A DNA stretch of 64,000 nt. It comes from Arthrobacter woluwensis (GTDB lineage Bacteria; Actinomycetota; Actinomycetes; Actinomycetales; Micrococcaceae). The stretch covers positions 1,240,001 through 1,304,000 of the forward strand of contig NZ_FNSN01000003.1 of NCBI RefSeq assembly GCF_900105345.1. The letters run 5' to 3'. The position numbers and the translations under genes were made by a program. The notes beneath the pieces were generated by a model. It made no database searches. It had not been told where the DNA came from and saw only the letters and a program-made list of their open reading frames with translations. Below, in pieces: positions 43,097-51,514 of the stretch (position 1 is the first letter of the stretch; every line of letters starts with the position of its first letter).

Positions 43097-43942
43097 ATGA
43101 GCAGGCGATTCAGGCAAGTGGATGTTTTCGGCACGTCGGCGCTGGGCGGGAACCCGGTGGCCGTGGTGCTCGACGGCGAGGGGCTGACCACCGAGGAGAT
43201 GGTCCGCTTCACTGCCTGGACCAATTTGTCCGAGTGCACCTTCGTCCTGCCGCCGACCACCGACGAGGCCGACTACCGGGTCCGGATCTTCGCACCGGGT
43301 TCCGAGTGCCCCTTTGCCGGGCACCCGACGCTGGGAACAGCACGGGCCTGGCTGGACGCCGGCGGGGTGCCGAAGACGCCGGGTGTCATCGTGCAGGAGT
43401 GCGGTGCCGGTCTGATCCAGGTCCGGGAAGAGGGCGGCCTGCTGTCTTTCGCGGCCCCGGGTCTGATCCGTGGCGGTGAGGTCGAGGAGTCCTATCTGCA
43501 GGACGTCGTGGAGATCCTGGGCATCGAGCGCGAGGACGTGGTCGAGGCCCGGTGGATCGACAACGGTCCCGGGTGGGTAGGGGTCTTCCTGGCGGACGAC
43601 CGTGCGGTGGTGAACCTTCAGCCGAACGCGAGCCGCCATCCGGGCCGCTGGGACATCGGTGTCCTCGGCCCGTGCGCCGACGGCGACCAGGATGCGTTCG
43701 AGGTGCGGGGGTTCTTCTCGGACGGGCTCGGCGGCCCTTTGATGGAAGACCCCGTGACCGGCAGCCTCAACGCGTCGGCGTCCCAGTGGATGATCGAAAC
43801 CGGCCGTGTGATTGCGCCCTTCAGCAACCGGCAGGGCGGCTGCATGGACCGGGACGGCCGCGTGCATATCAAGGACATCGACGGCGCGCTGTGGGTCGGT
43901 GGCACCGCTGAGGTGGTCTTCAGCGGGGCGTACCGAGGCTGA
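43097..43942 (+). CDS. PhzF-family isomerase/epimerase
   Basis: A 281-residue protein of the PhzF (diaminopimelate epimerase-like) fold. The N terminus FRQVDVFGTSALGGNPVAVVLD is typical (split as QVDVFGTSALGGNPVAVV). The catalytic Glu lies in TNLSECTFVLPP, and FAPGSECPFAGHPTLG and DPVTGSLNASASQWM mark the two half-domains. Many members lack a known substrate and are not involved in phenazine synthesis. A leaderless promoter fixes the start. It converges on rmuC. Confidence 0.9.
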   Translation: MSRRFRQVDVFGTSALGGNPVAVVLDGEGLTTEEMVRFTAWTNLSECTFVLPPTTDEADYRVRIFAPGSECPFAGHPTLGTARAWLDAGGVPKTPGVIVQECGAGLIQVREEGGLLSFAAPGLIRGGEVEESYLQDVVEILGIEREDVVEARWIDNGPGWVGVFLADDRAVVNLQPNASRHPGRWDIGVLGPCADGDQDAFEVRGFFSDGLGGPLMEDPVTGSLNASASQWMIETGRVIAPFSNRQGGCMDRDGRVHIKDIDGALWVGGTAEVVFSGAYRG

Positions 43943-44002
43943 GTCCCGCGGGCTCAGTCCCGCAGGTTCAGCCCCCCAGGCTCCGCCGTCAGGACGCGGC
44001 CG

Positions 44003-45202
44003 TCAGGACGCCGCCCGGTTCTCCTCGTCGAGGAGTTCCGCCGAGGTGAGGACCCGCGGTGTTGTTTCGATGGTGGCCGGGGTGCTGAACTGCTCGGCAT
44101 CGCCGAGGTTCAGGCTGGTCATCTTGCGGGCGGTGCTCAGGACACGGGTTTCGAGGGTTCCGACGAAGCGGTTGTAGTTCTCCACGCTCGACTTCAGGGA
44201 CGTTCCCATCTTGGAGATGTGGCCGCCCATGGTTCCCAGACGGGTGTACAGCTCCTGGGAGAGGTCGTAGAGGTCCTTGGCATTCTCGGTCAGGAGTTCC
44301 TGCCGCCACGTGACGGCGACGGCCTTGAGCAGTGCCATCAGCGTGGCGGGCGACGCGAGGGCGACGTTGCGGCTGAAGCCGTAGTCGAGCAGGCTGCCAT
44401 CGGCCTCCAGTGCTGCGGCCAGGAAGGACTCCGCGGGCAGGAAGCACACCACGAGTTCCGGGCTGGCGGGCACGGCGTCCCAGTAGCGCTTGCTCGCCAG
44501 GGCATCGATGTGGGCCCGGACCGCCTTGGCATGGGCCTTCATGAGGTCGTTCCTCCGCTCCGGTGAGGACGAGGACCCGCTTTCCTGGGCTTCCAGGAAG
44601 GAGCTGAGCGGCACCTTCGAATCCACCACCAGGTACTTGCCCTGAGGCAGTTGCACCACGAGGTCGGGGCGGACCGCGGCGTCACCGGACACCGAGCTGA
44701 ACTGTTCGTGGAAGTCCACATGGTCCAGAAGGCCGGCGGATTCGACCACTCGGCGCAGCTGGACTTCTCCCCAGCGTCCACGGCTGGCGTTGTTCTTCAG
44801 GGCCGAGGCCAGAGAGTGGGTGCTCTCGAGGAGTGCCGCCTCCACCTGACGGGCCGATTGGAGCTGCTCGGAGAGCTGCCCGAACTGGTGCTGCCGGTCC
44901 CGCTCCAGGATGGCGACGTGCTGCTGGACGGCGGCGAGTTTCTCGGCCACGGGCGCCAGCGCATGCAGGACGGTGTTCTCCTGCTCGTCGAAGCTGCTGA
45001 GGGCCCTGTTCTGGCGTTCGAGCAGTTCAGCACGCGCCCGGGCGTCGGCGAGGGATTCGCGGCTCAGGCCCAGCTGCTGTTCCGCATCCCTCAGCTGGGC
45101 GCGCAGGAGGGGCGCGCCGTCGTCGTTCCGGGACCGTCCCCAGAGGAAACCGGCAGCGAGGCCGAGCAGCAGTGCGAGAAGAACCAGCAGGATGTTTTCC
45201 AT
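44003..45202 (-). CDS. rmuC: RmuC-family protein (DNA recombination)
   Basis: About 399 residues. The N-terminal membrane anchor is ENILLVLLALLLGLAAGFLWG. A long coiled coil (about 40-150) follows, then the RmuC nuclease-like domain with LKNNASRGRWGEVQLRRVVE, RPDLVVQLPQGKYLVVDSKVPL and VVCFLPAESFLAAAL. RmuC limits rearrangements at inverted repeats in E. coli, and the core resembles PD-(D/E)XK nucleases (Asp in RPDLVV, and DSK). The frame continues to 45232, but the ATG at 45202 directly precedes the membrane anchor and is preferred. It is divergent from ychF. Confidence 0.92.
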   Translation of the reverse strand: MENILLVLLALLLGLAAGFLWGRSRNDDGAPLLRAQLRDAEQQLGLSRESLADARARAELLERQNRALSSFDEQENTVLHALAPVAEKLAAVQQHVAILERDRQHQFGQLSEQLQSARQVEAALLESTHSLASALKNNASRGRWGEVQLRRVVESAGLLDHVDFHEQFSSVSGDAAVRPDLVVQLPQGKYLVVDSKVPLSSFLEAQESGSSSSPERRNDLMKAHAKAVRAHIDALASKRYWDAVPASPELVVCFLPAESFLAAALEADGSLLDYGFSRNVALASPATLMALLKAVAVTWRQELLTENAKDLYDLSQELYTRLGTMGGHISKMGTSLKSSVENYNRFVGTLETRVLSTARKMTSLNLGDAEQFSTPATIETTPRVLTSAELLDEENRAAS

Positions 45203-45266
45203 GCTTTTCACTGTGCCATGGGGGACTGACATTAATGGCGGCGGCGGGCCGAGGGGCGGTTCCCGG

Positions 45267-45272
45267 TATGAT
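45267..45272 (+). promoter_or_regulatory. -10 hexamer for ychF
   Basis: TATGAT, eight bases before the GTG at 45281, supporting leaderless initiation there rather than at TTG 45275. Confidence 0.5.
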
Positions 45273-45280
45273 GGTTGACC

Positions 45281-46366
45281 GTGGCTCTTACTATCGGCAT
45301 CGTCGGACTTCCCAATGTTGGCAAGTCAACGCTCTTCAACGCACTGACCCGCAACCAGGTCCTCGCAGCGAACTATCCGTTCGCGACGATCGAGCCGAAT
45401 GTCGGCGTCGTCAACCTCCCGGATCCGCGCCTCACCCAGCTCGCCGAGATCTTCGGCAGCCAGCGGATCCTCCCGGCCACCGTGTCCTTCGTGGATATCG
45501 CCGGCATTGTGAAGGGCGCGTCGGAAGGTGAAGGCCTGGGCAACCAGTTCCTCGCCAACATCCGCGAGGCCGAAGCCATCGCCCAGGTGGTGCGCGTGTT
45601 CGATGACCCGGATGTCATCCACGTCGACGGCAAGGTCGACCCGCGCTCCGACATGGAGACCATCAACACCGAGCTGATCCTCGCCGATCTGCAGACCATC
45701 GAGAAGGCCATCCCGCGCCTCGAGAAGGACATCCGCGCCCGCAAGCGTGAGCAGTCCGAACTGGACGCCATCAAGGCCGCCCAGACCGTCCTCGAACGCG
45801 GCGACACCATCTTCTCCTCGATCGCCTCGGACAAGCTGGACCTGGACAAGCTCAAGGAACTGAGCCTGCTCACGGCCAAGCCCTTCATCTATGTGTTCAA
45901 CGCCGACGAGGGCATCCTGGGCAGCGAGGACAAGCAGGCCGAACTGCGCGCTCTGGTCGCTCCGGCCGACTGCATCTTCCTCGACGCCAAGCTGGAATCC
46001 GACCTGGTGGAGCTCTCCGAGGAGGAGGCCCGCGAGATGCTCGAGATGAACGGCCAGGAGGAGTCCGGCCTGGACCAGCTGGCGCGCGTCGGTTTCCACA
46101 CCCTCGGCCTGCAGACCTACCTCACGGCAGGTCCCAAGGAGGCCCGCGCCTGGACCATCCGCCAGGGCGACACCGCCCCGCAGGCGGCCGGCGTGATCCA
46201 CACCGACTTCCAGCGCGGCTTCATCAAGGCGGAGGTCGTCTCCTTCCAGGACCTGGTCGACGCCGGATCCATGGCCGAGGCGAAGTCCCGCGGCAAGGTC
46301 CGCATCGAAGGCAAGGAATACGTCATGTCCGACGGCGACGTGGTGGAGTTCCGCTTCAACGTGTAG
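45281..46366 (+). CDS. ychF: Redox-regulated ATPase/GTPase YchF (Obg family)
   Basis: A 361-residue OBG-family P-loop protein associated with ribosomes and stress responses. Walker A is GLPNVGKST at residues 9-17. The G3 region is [19 protein letters not shown], and the G4 motif reads NADE rather than NKxD, the YchF hallmark linked to ATP preference. The C-terminal TGS domain ends [15 protein letters not shown]. The GTG at 45281 gives the standard MALTIGIVG start. Its last 28 bp are duplicated downstream at 49405-49432, so its 3' end looks like an attachment site. Confidence 0.97.
   Translation: MALTIGIVGLPNVGKSTLFNALTRNQVLAANYPFATIEPNVGVVNLPDPRLTQLAEIFGSQRILPATVSFVDIAGIVKGASEGEGLGNQFLANIREAEAIAQVVRVFDDPDVIHVDGKVDPRSDMETINTELILADLQTIEKAIPRLEKDIRARKREQSELDAIKAAQTVLERGDTIFSSIASDKLDLDKLKELSLLTAKPFIYVFNADEGILGSEDKQAELRALVAPADCIFLDAKLESDLVELSEEEAREMLEMNGQEESGLDQLARVGFHTLGLQTYLTAGPKEARAWTIRQGDTAPQAAGVIHTDFQRGFIKAEVVSFQDLVDAGSMAEAKSRGKVRIEGKEYVMSDGDVVEFRFNV
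46335..46362 (+). repeat. Direct repeat copy 1 in the ychF 3' end (candidate attachment site)
   Basis: A 28-bp stretch at the 3' end of ychF, up to the second base of its last sense codon, is repeated without mismatch at 49405-49432. The distance between copies is 3070 bp. Confidence 0.85.
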
Positions 46367-46380
46367 TCACGCTACGACAA

Positions 46381-46415
46381 AGAGCCCCTGTCGTCTTTGA
46401 GACGGCGGGGGCTCT
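46381..46415 (+). terminator. Terminator after ychF
   Basis: A 15-bp stem with two G-T type pairs (46381-46395 with 46401-46415) and a TTTGA loop, 14 bp past the stop. Confidence 0.75.
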
Positions 46416-46895
46416 GCATTTGATGGTCGGCGTTAGGTCTGCTTACCGGCCTGCATGATCGCTGACTACTGCAGACTCGGCAGGACGCTCGGGAAGAAGG
46501 CGATGAGGTCTGAGATTGATGTTCCGAGCAGTGGCGTCCTGGCAACGCGAAAAGATCTGAACCGCCTCGGTTGCAGGCTCACTACGTGCACCGCGGCAGT
46601 CGTCATGTTCTTCGTCCACGCCCGGCACCCACGAGGTCGCACCGAAGTTCATGACGGCCGCCTCGAGTATCTATCTCCACGCCGCGCTCTCGGATTTCGG
46701 AACCTGAGAGCTCAGGTGGCACGCTCATTCTTCGAAGAGCGAGGTTTCAGAGCCTACCTAGACCCACAATTTCGATGGGGCCGATTTGCGGAGACTTTGC
46801 GGGGCCTTGACTGCTACTTGATGGTCGCCCTAGGCCCACTTGGATGAGTCGGGTGAGATAGTCGGGGCTAAAGTTTCTATGAAAAGGGGGGTGCA
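46416..46895 (+). other. Non-coding 5' flank of the island
   Basis: About 480 bp with no convincing gene. The open frame at 46455-46847 has no ribosome binding site and no recognisable product. The base composition is more AT-rich and mixed than the surroundings. Just before 46896 lie a candidate -10 region and the ribosome binding site AAAAGGGGGG. Confidence 0.5.
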
Positions 46896-49361
46896 ATGGC
46901 AAAAAAGAAACAAGCCCGCGAATTGCCGTCAGGGCGCATCGTAACGGCAGACAACGAAAGTCTTGCCGCGGCCGTCGCGCGTATGGGGGAGACGGTTAGT
47001 CGGATGGGCGGGACGACGAGTCTGCAGGACTACGTTGCTCGCGGACCCGAGATCATCGCGGAGCACGTTCAGACCATCGCGGATTCGCTGACGGACGCTG
47101 ATGCCTTCGACATCATCGAACTCATGCGGATGCGCGAGATGCCGGTGATACTAGACGGCTACCGTGAAAGTCTTGCTGATCAGACGCCGGCAGCGGTCGA
47201 ACTCGTCGCGCTCATTCTCATCGCCAGGGGCCAGCGCGCGCCCGTGTTGACGCCGACCATCAAGACCCGCCCTGCGGGATTGATTCCCGACCTGCACGAA
47301 CGGGCGCTCGAAATGCTGATCCTGGGCTCGTTCGCCCTCTTTAGCGCGGGTGAGCGAAACGAATTCGGGCCGCTGACCATGCTGTCCGCCCAGTTCGTCA
47401 GCCACGATCTGGCAGTGCAGTTCATGCAGTACGCACACATCAATGACGAGATCAACGAAGAGCTGTTCTCATCACACCACCTCGGTGAATTGCTCGTCGA
47501 GACGCTTGGTTTCAGCTACGAGGATTTCTGCGCCGTGCGTGAGGCAATCGTTCGCGTCCACGGGAAGAAGTTCTTGGCCCTCCGCGACACCGTCGGTGAG
47601 ATATTCGATCAGCGTGACGAGAAAAGGAACGATCCTGAGTCTGAAAAGGAAGCGCGCTCTGCCCTGGTGAGCATGCTGGAGCTTCCTGGGGAACGCGCAA
47701 CTCTCACGGTTCAAGAGGTGGCTGAGGCCTCAGGTGTCCCTGCGGATCGAACCCAAGCTGTTCTGGATCGTTTCAGCTTGACGTTCAACGGCGCTGACGA
47801 CGCTCTTGCCGTGGTGACGAAGTTTCTCGGCGGGGATAACCCGTTTCGCTCTGCGTCGCTGGTCAAGGACACCCACGGGAACTACATCTTGACAGGCAAG
47901 CCGATCGGCACCGACTGCTTCCGTCAGATCGTCGAAGAGGCGCTCAAGGCGGTCCCCGCAAAATTTCGCCGCTATGAAAAGCGCCGCATGTTCGTGAGCG
48001 AGAACCTCGCCCTGAAGCGTCTGGCCGCCCTGCTGGGCTCAGACGCGGCCCACGCGAACCTCAAATACTTCCGCGCCAATCCGGGCATCGAGGTTTCTGA
48101 GCTCGGATCCGATGCGAAGGATATCATTTCGATCGCCGAGCAGACTGAAGCCGACGGGCTGTTCATCATTGAGGATGTCGCGATTTGCGTAGAAGTGAAG
48201 GCAAAGAGTATCTCCAGTCACGCGCGGCGTGGGCATGTCCAAAGGTTGTCTGCCGATCTTCGGGAAACGATTGGTAGCGCGACCGACCAGGCGCTCAGGC
48301 TTGAAAACCATATCAGAACCAATCACGGGCTTTGGCTTGAAAATCGCGAATGGCTGGATCTCTCAGAGATCCGGGAGATTCGCTCGGTGACCGTCTACCT
48401 CGACGACTTCGGCCCGCTTTCCACTGCCTTGGACGAACTCGTGCGTGCCGACGTAGTCGGAAGTGATCGTTTCCCTTGGCTTGTGACGTTGCACGACCTT
48501 AGCGTCATTGCCGAGGTCATCGATAGGCCAGCGGAGTTCCTACTCTATCTGCGACGTCGCACAGAGTCAGAAGTGTCGCTGAAGTACTCAGCTGTCGACG
48601 AGCTCGATCTCTTCATGCTATTTCTCTCGGGCGGCTTGTGGGTTGAACCGGACCCTGATCGGGTAAGTGAAGAGTTCCTTGGCGTTGCGCCTTCTACGGG
48701 CAAGGAGCGTCGTCGGTATCAGGAGTCGGCCATTCCCACTCGAGTGATGACTCAAACCGACGAGCTGGACGCTTGGGTTTACTACCAGGAAGGCTCGAGC
48801 GGAGTAGAAGTCAAGAAGCCTTCCTTCAGCGTCTTACCGGGCACCGCCCGGATCGTGGACTTCCTTCAGGATGGGCGCAAGCCCGGGTGGTTCCGTTTCA
48901 GCGCCGATCTGTTGAACATTGCTGAGGAATCGCAAGAATCGCTATGCGACATGGTTGAACGCTTAGCGTTGATGACCCGACAGGACGGTCTCCACCACAA
49001 CTCGGTGATGGCATTTGCCGGAGCGTGGGGCTACCCGACGTTGTTCATGGGCACCAAACCTCGAAAGATGTCTATCCAAGAGGCCAGCTACCGGCTCGCG
49101 GCCTATGGGTTCGCTAAGAAGCACCAGATTCAGTCGGATCGTGCGCTCATGGTGGTATTCGACGAGGACCAATGCATTAGATCGGTCCTTTATGACAACT
49201 CGCCTCCGGAGGAGAATAAAGACCTTGACGGTGCCATTATGAAGATGGGCCTCATCCCCCCTGCCGACATGGGGCGGCCGATCCCACCGTCGGCGCGAAG
49301 AGCGACGGTCAGGTTGAATCCGAGCCGGAAGTCGAAGAAGCGGGGCAAACGCGGCCGCTAG
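46896..49361 (+). CDS. Island-borne 821-aa protein with PD-(D/E)XK nuclease-like motif
   Basis: An 821-residue soluble protein whose function I cannot assign. An N-terminal alpha-helical half (about 20-360) precedes a region with SENLALKRLAALLG (Glu369), then EADGLFIIEDVAICVEVKAK: Asp420, Glu433 and Lys435 fit the D...ExK pattern of PD-(D/E)XK nucleases of the NERD/REase type. Conserved-looking blocks follow (RPAEFLLYLRRRTE, DELDLFMLFLSGGLWVEP, KPGWFRFSADLLNI, HQIQSDRALMVVFDED, IPPSARRAT) and the tail is highly basic. Codon use is less GC-biased than in the neighbours. The ATG has AAAAGGGGGG upstream. It is the only gene between two 28-bp direct repeats. A DNA- or RNA-cleaving defence role is inference only. 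Confidence 0.72.
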   Translation: MAKKKQARELPSGRIVTADNESLAAAVARMGETVSRMGGTTSLQDYVARGPEIIAEHVQTIADSLTDADAFDIIELMRMREMPVILDGYRESLADQTPAAVELVALILIARGQRAPVLTPTIKTRPAGLIPDLHERALEMLILGSFALFSAGERNEFGPLTMLSAQFVSHDLAVQFMQYAHINDEINEELFSSHHLGELLVETLGFSYEDFCAVREAIVRVHGKKFLALRDTVGEIFDQRDEKRNDPESEKEARSALVSMLELPGERATLTVQEVAEASGVPADRTQAVLDRFSLTFNGADDALAVVTKFLGGDNPFRSASLVKDTHGNYILTGKPIGTDCFRQIVEEALKAVPAKFRRYEKRRMFVSENLALKRLAALLGSDAAHANLKYFRANPGIEVSELGSDAKDIISIAEQTEADGLFIIEDVAICVEVKAKSISSHARRGHVQRLSADLRETIGSATDQALRLENHIRTNHGLWLENREWLDLSEIREIRSVTVYLDDFGPLSTALDELVRADVVGSDRFPWLVTLHDLSVIAEVIDRPAEFLLYLRRRTESEVSLKYSAVDELDLFMLFLSGGLWVEPDPDRVSEEFLGVAPSTGKERRRYQESAIPTRVMTQTDELDAWVYYQEGSSGVEVKKPSFSVLPGTARIVDFLQDGRKPGWFRFSADLLNIAEESQESLCDMVERLALMTRQDGLHHNSVMAFAGAWGYPTLFMGTKPRKMSIQEASYRLAAYGFAKKHQIQSDRALMVVFDEDQCIRSVLYDNSPPEENKDLDGAIMKMGLIPPADMGRPIPPSARRATVRLNPSRKSKKRGKRGR

Positions 49362-49404
49362 CGACAACCCCTGGCAATATCGCACGTTAAGGTTGCTGAC
49401 CGCA

Positions 49405-49432
49405 GCGACGTGGTGGAGTTCCGCTTCAACGT
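49405..49432 (+). repeat. Direct repeat copy 2 (candidate attachment site)
   Basis: Identical over 28 bp to the ychF 3' end at 46335-46362. It is not followed by an immediate in-frame stop codon, unlike copy 1. Confidence 0.85.
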
Positions 49433-49446
49433 CTCGTCCGACACGG

Positions 49447-49482
49447 AAAGGGCCCCGGCGCCAGTGGGTGCCGGGGCCCTTT
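49447..49482. terminator. Strong terminator between island and LGFP gene
   Basis: A 16-bp stem with one G-T pair (49447-49462 with 49467-49482) and an AGTG loop, with A3 and T3 at its ends, so it can act in both directions. It lies just after repeat copy 2 and just before the end of the minus-strand LGFP gene. Confidence 0.85.
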
Positions 49483-49495
49483 CGCCGTCTCTGGG

Positions 49496-51244
49496 TCAGC
49501 GGTACGTGACCTTGACGCCGTACCGGGGGTCCCACGTGAGGTAGCCGTGCTGGAAGAACTGCCGGGTACCCCACACGTTGTTCGGATAGTACTGCCCCAT
49601 GAGCAGGGGCTGTTCCTCCGTGGTCGGATATCCGAGCCGGCCCCAGGCCCAGTTGAGGGACTGATAAACCCGCGCGTCTCCACCCATCACCCGTTGTGCG
49701 CCGGTGGTTTTCGACCACCAGATCATGCCGTTCTGGAACAGCTGGTAGCAACCGCCGCCGGGACCTGAGCAGTTCTCATCGCTGGTGGGGTAGCCGAGTG
49801 ACTTGCCCGCATACGCAAAAGAGTTGTAGTCGCCCCAGACGAAGTTGGAGCGCTGGTAGGTGCCCAGGATCGAGCCCCAGACGGCGCGAGCGGGGGTCTT
49901 AGGGGACCACCAGATCATCCCGTACTGGAAGCGCTGAGAGCACCCTGACTTGTCGACGTTGTTGAAAGTCAGGCCGAAACACTGCTCCGGCCCTGTCGGG
50001 TATCCGAGGTGGCCCTTTTCGCCGCCCAGAGCCCGCCACTTGGCGCGGATGGCGCCCTTGACCGGCTGTGAGCTCGTGGCCGGAGTCCACATCACGGTTC
50101 CGCCGGCGAATTCCTGGCTGCAGCCGCCCTGAGCCAGCCCGCACCGCTCATCGGCCAGCGGGGGTCCGTACAAGCCGATGGTGATCGCATCGCCGTCCCA
50201 GCGGAACATCGCACCCTTGACCACCGTGAGCGAATTCCCCTTGGTGTAAATGGAGGCGCGCTGGAAAGTCGTCTTGCAGTAGCCGCGAGCGTTGTAGAAG
50301 TCGCACCTCGAGTCGAGCGGGTAACCTGCCTGACCGGCTTCGCCGCCGAGTGCGCGCCAGCGATTCCATTCCGGGCTGCCGACGGCGACGACGCCCCGCA
50401 CCGAGGAGCCCTGGGAGTACCTCTGGACGATGGCGTTGTTCCACACGTTGTTCATGTAGCCCACGTACCGTGCGGAACAGCCTCCCTGAGCCAGGCCGCA
50501 CTGCACCGGAGACAGCCAACGAACGCCGCCACCGTTCGGGCCGTGCGGTTGCAGGTACTGGACGATCGGCTGGCTGCGGTCCAGCACGAATGCGGCGGCT
50601 CCGTTGGGCGCCACGATGATGACCTTCTCAAACGCTTGCTGGTATGAGCGGGGCACTGTGAACGAGTAACCGGTCCACTGGTAGTCGGCGAGTTCCTCTT
50701 CCGGCATGCCGAACTTCGCATAGCCGCCGTCGGCGAAGTACTTGGCGCCGACGCCCGTCGCCCGGGAGACCCCGTGGGCTCCGAGGGCCGACTTCCAGTA
50801 GGCGGTGCCGTACTCGAACTCCTGGGTGCAGAAGGTGCTTGTCGCGCACACCTGAGCCGCACGTGGTTTCCCGTAGAACGGCTCGACTCCATAGCTCCCG
50901 TACCAGGCAGTGAAATGGCTGCCCACAGGGATCGACGACGGCGTGGCAGTCGGTTGCGGGCTGGGCGTCGCGGTGGCCGTGGCGCTGGGAGCCGGAGTGG
51001 GTTCCGACGTCGGCGGTGCCGTCGGAGCCTCGGTGGTCACCGGGGTCGCGGAGGGAACGGGCGCTGTTTCCGTCGGAGCGGAAGTCTCCGTCGGCGTCGC
51101 GGTGGCGCTGACCGTCGGAGTGGGGGACGCCTCCGCCAGGGCGGGGGCCAGTGGCGTCACCAGCCCGCTGCACAAGGCGACCGTCGCGGTCACTGCATAG
51201 AGGGCCTTTAGGCCTCTCTGTCGAATGCTGGGCAAGTGTGCCAT
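49496..51244 (-). CDS. Secreted LGFP-repeat protein
   Basis: A 582-residue exported protein. The signal peptide is KALYAVTATVALCSGLVTPLAPALAE-like (written in parts: VTATVALCSGL and PLAPALA). A Thr/Pro/Ser linker of about 70 residues follows. The C-terminal 450 residues hold several LGFP-type repeats, each with a G-x-LGYPT/PL-x core (AGYPLDSRC, LGYPTGPEQC, LGYPTSDENC and LGYPTTEEQP) followed by an F-Q-x-G-x-I-W-W segment, and paired cysteines. LGFP repeats are thought to bind the cell wall in Actinobacteria. ATG at 51244. It lies between repeat copies 2 and 3. Confidence 0.85.
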   Translation of the reverse strand: MAHLPSIRQRGLKALYAVTATVALCSGLVTPLAPALAEASPTPTVSATATPTETSAPTETAPVPSATPVTTEAPTAPPTSEPTPAPSATATATPSPQPTATPSSIPVGSHFTAWYGSYGVEPFYGKPRAAQVCATSTFCTQEFEYGTAYWKSALGAHGVSRATGVGAKYFADGGYAKFGMPEEELADYQWTGYSFTVPRSYQQAFEKVIIVAPNGAAAFVLDRSQPIVQYLQPHGPNGGGVRWLSPVQCGLAQGGCSARYVGYMNNVWNNAIVQRYSQGSSVRGVVAVGSPEWNRWRALGGEAGQAGYPLDSRCDFYNARGYCKTTFQRASIYTKGNSLTVVKGAMFRWDGDAITIGLYGPPLADERCGLAQGGCSQEFAGGTVMWTPATSSQPVKGAIRAKWRALGGEKGHLGYPTGPEQCFGLTFNNVDKSGCSQRFQYGMIWWSPKTPARAVWGSILGTYQRSNFVWGDYNSFAYAGKSLGYPTSDENCSGPGGGCYQLFQNGMIWWSKTTGAQRVMGGDARVYQSLNWAWGRLGYPTTEEQPLLMGQYYPNNVWGTRQFFQHGYLTWDPRYGVKVTYR

Positions 51245-51514
51245 GGTCCCCCAAAAAAATACCGAACGGCTGGAATGCTGAACGAATGCTATCGGTTGGG
51301 GTCGTCGCTGGGAAGGGCGGGAAGTGCGATGATCAGACGCTGGTGTGGTCCACCCTGGATTTCAGCGCGGTTCGACGTCCGCGGCGGCGTCCCAACGCCA
51401 GGGCCGGTGCTGAAAGCACGTGATACTCCATATCCGACGGCGACGTGCTGGAGTACCGCTTCACCATGGGCCACGGAGCGAAGGGGAGCCGGCCGGGGCC
51501 GGAACCGTCGCCGC
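51245..51514. other. Intergenic region with degenerate ychF-end copy
   Basis: 270 bp without a supported gene. It holds the LGFP gene's upstream region (an A7 run at 51253-51259, T7 on the coding strand next to G5) and the degenerate ychF-like repeat at 51424-51465. Confidence 0.5.
51424..51465 (+). repeat. Direct repeat copy 3, degenerate ychF 3' end
   Basis: Aligns with ychF 46319-46360 and is identical at most positions, including 15 uninterrupted bases at 51433-51447. The conceptual translation YSISDGDVLEYRFTM parallels the ychF ending [15 protein letters not shown], and most changes would preserve the protein pattern. Confidence 0.65.

Noticed and set aside
42772-43260. Minus-strand open frame between ispH and the phzF-like gene
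   Set aside because: Overlaps the ends of both plus-strand genes and the terminator; no start signal.
46455-46847. 130-codon open frame in the island's 5' flank
   Set aside because: No ribosome binding site, no leaderless -10 at the right distance, mixed codon use and no recognisable motif. I looked for integrase or excisionase remnants here and saw none.
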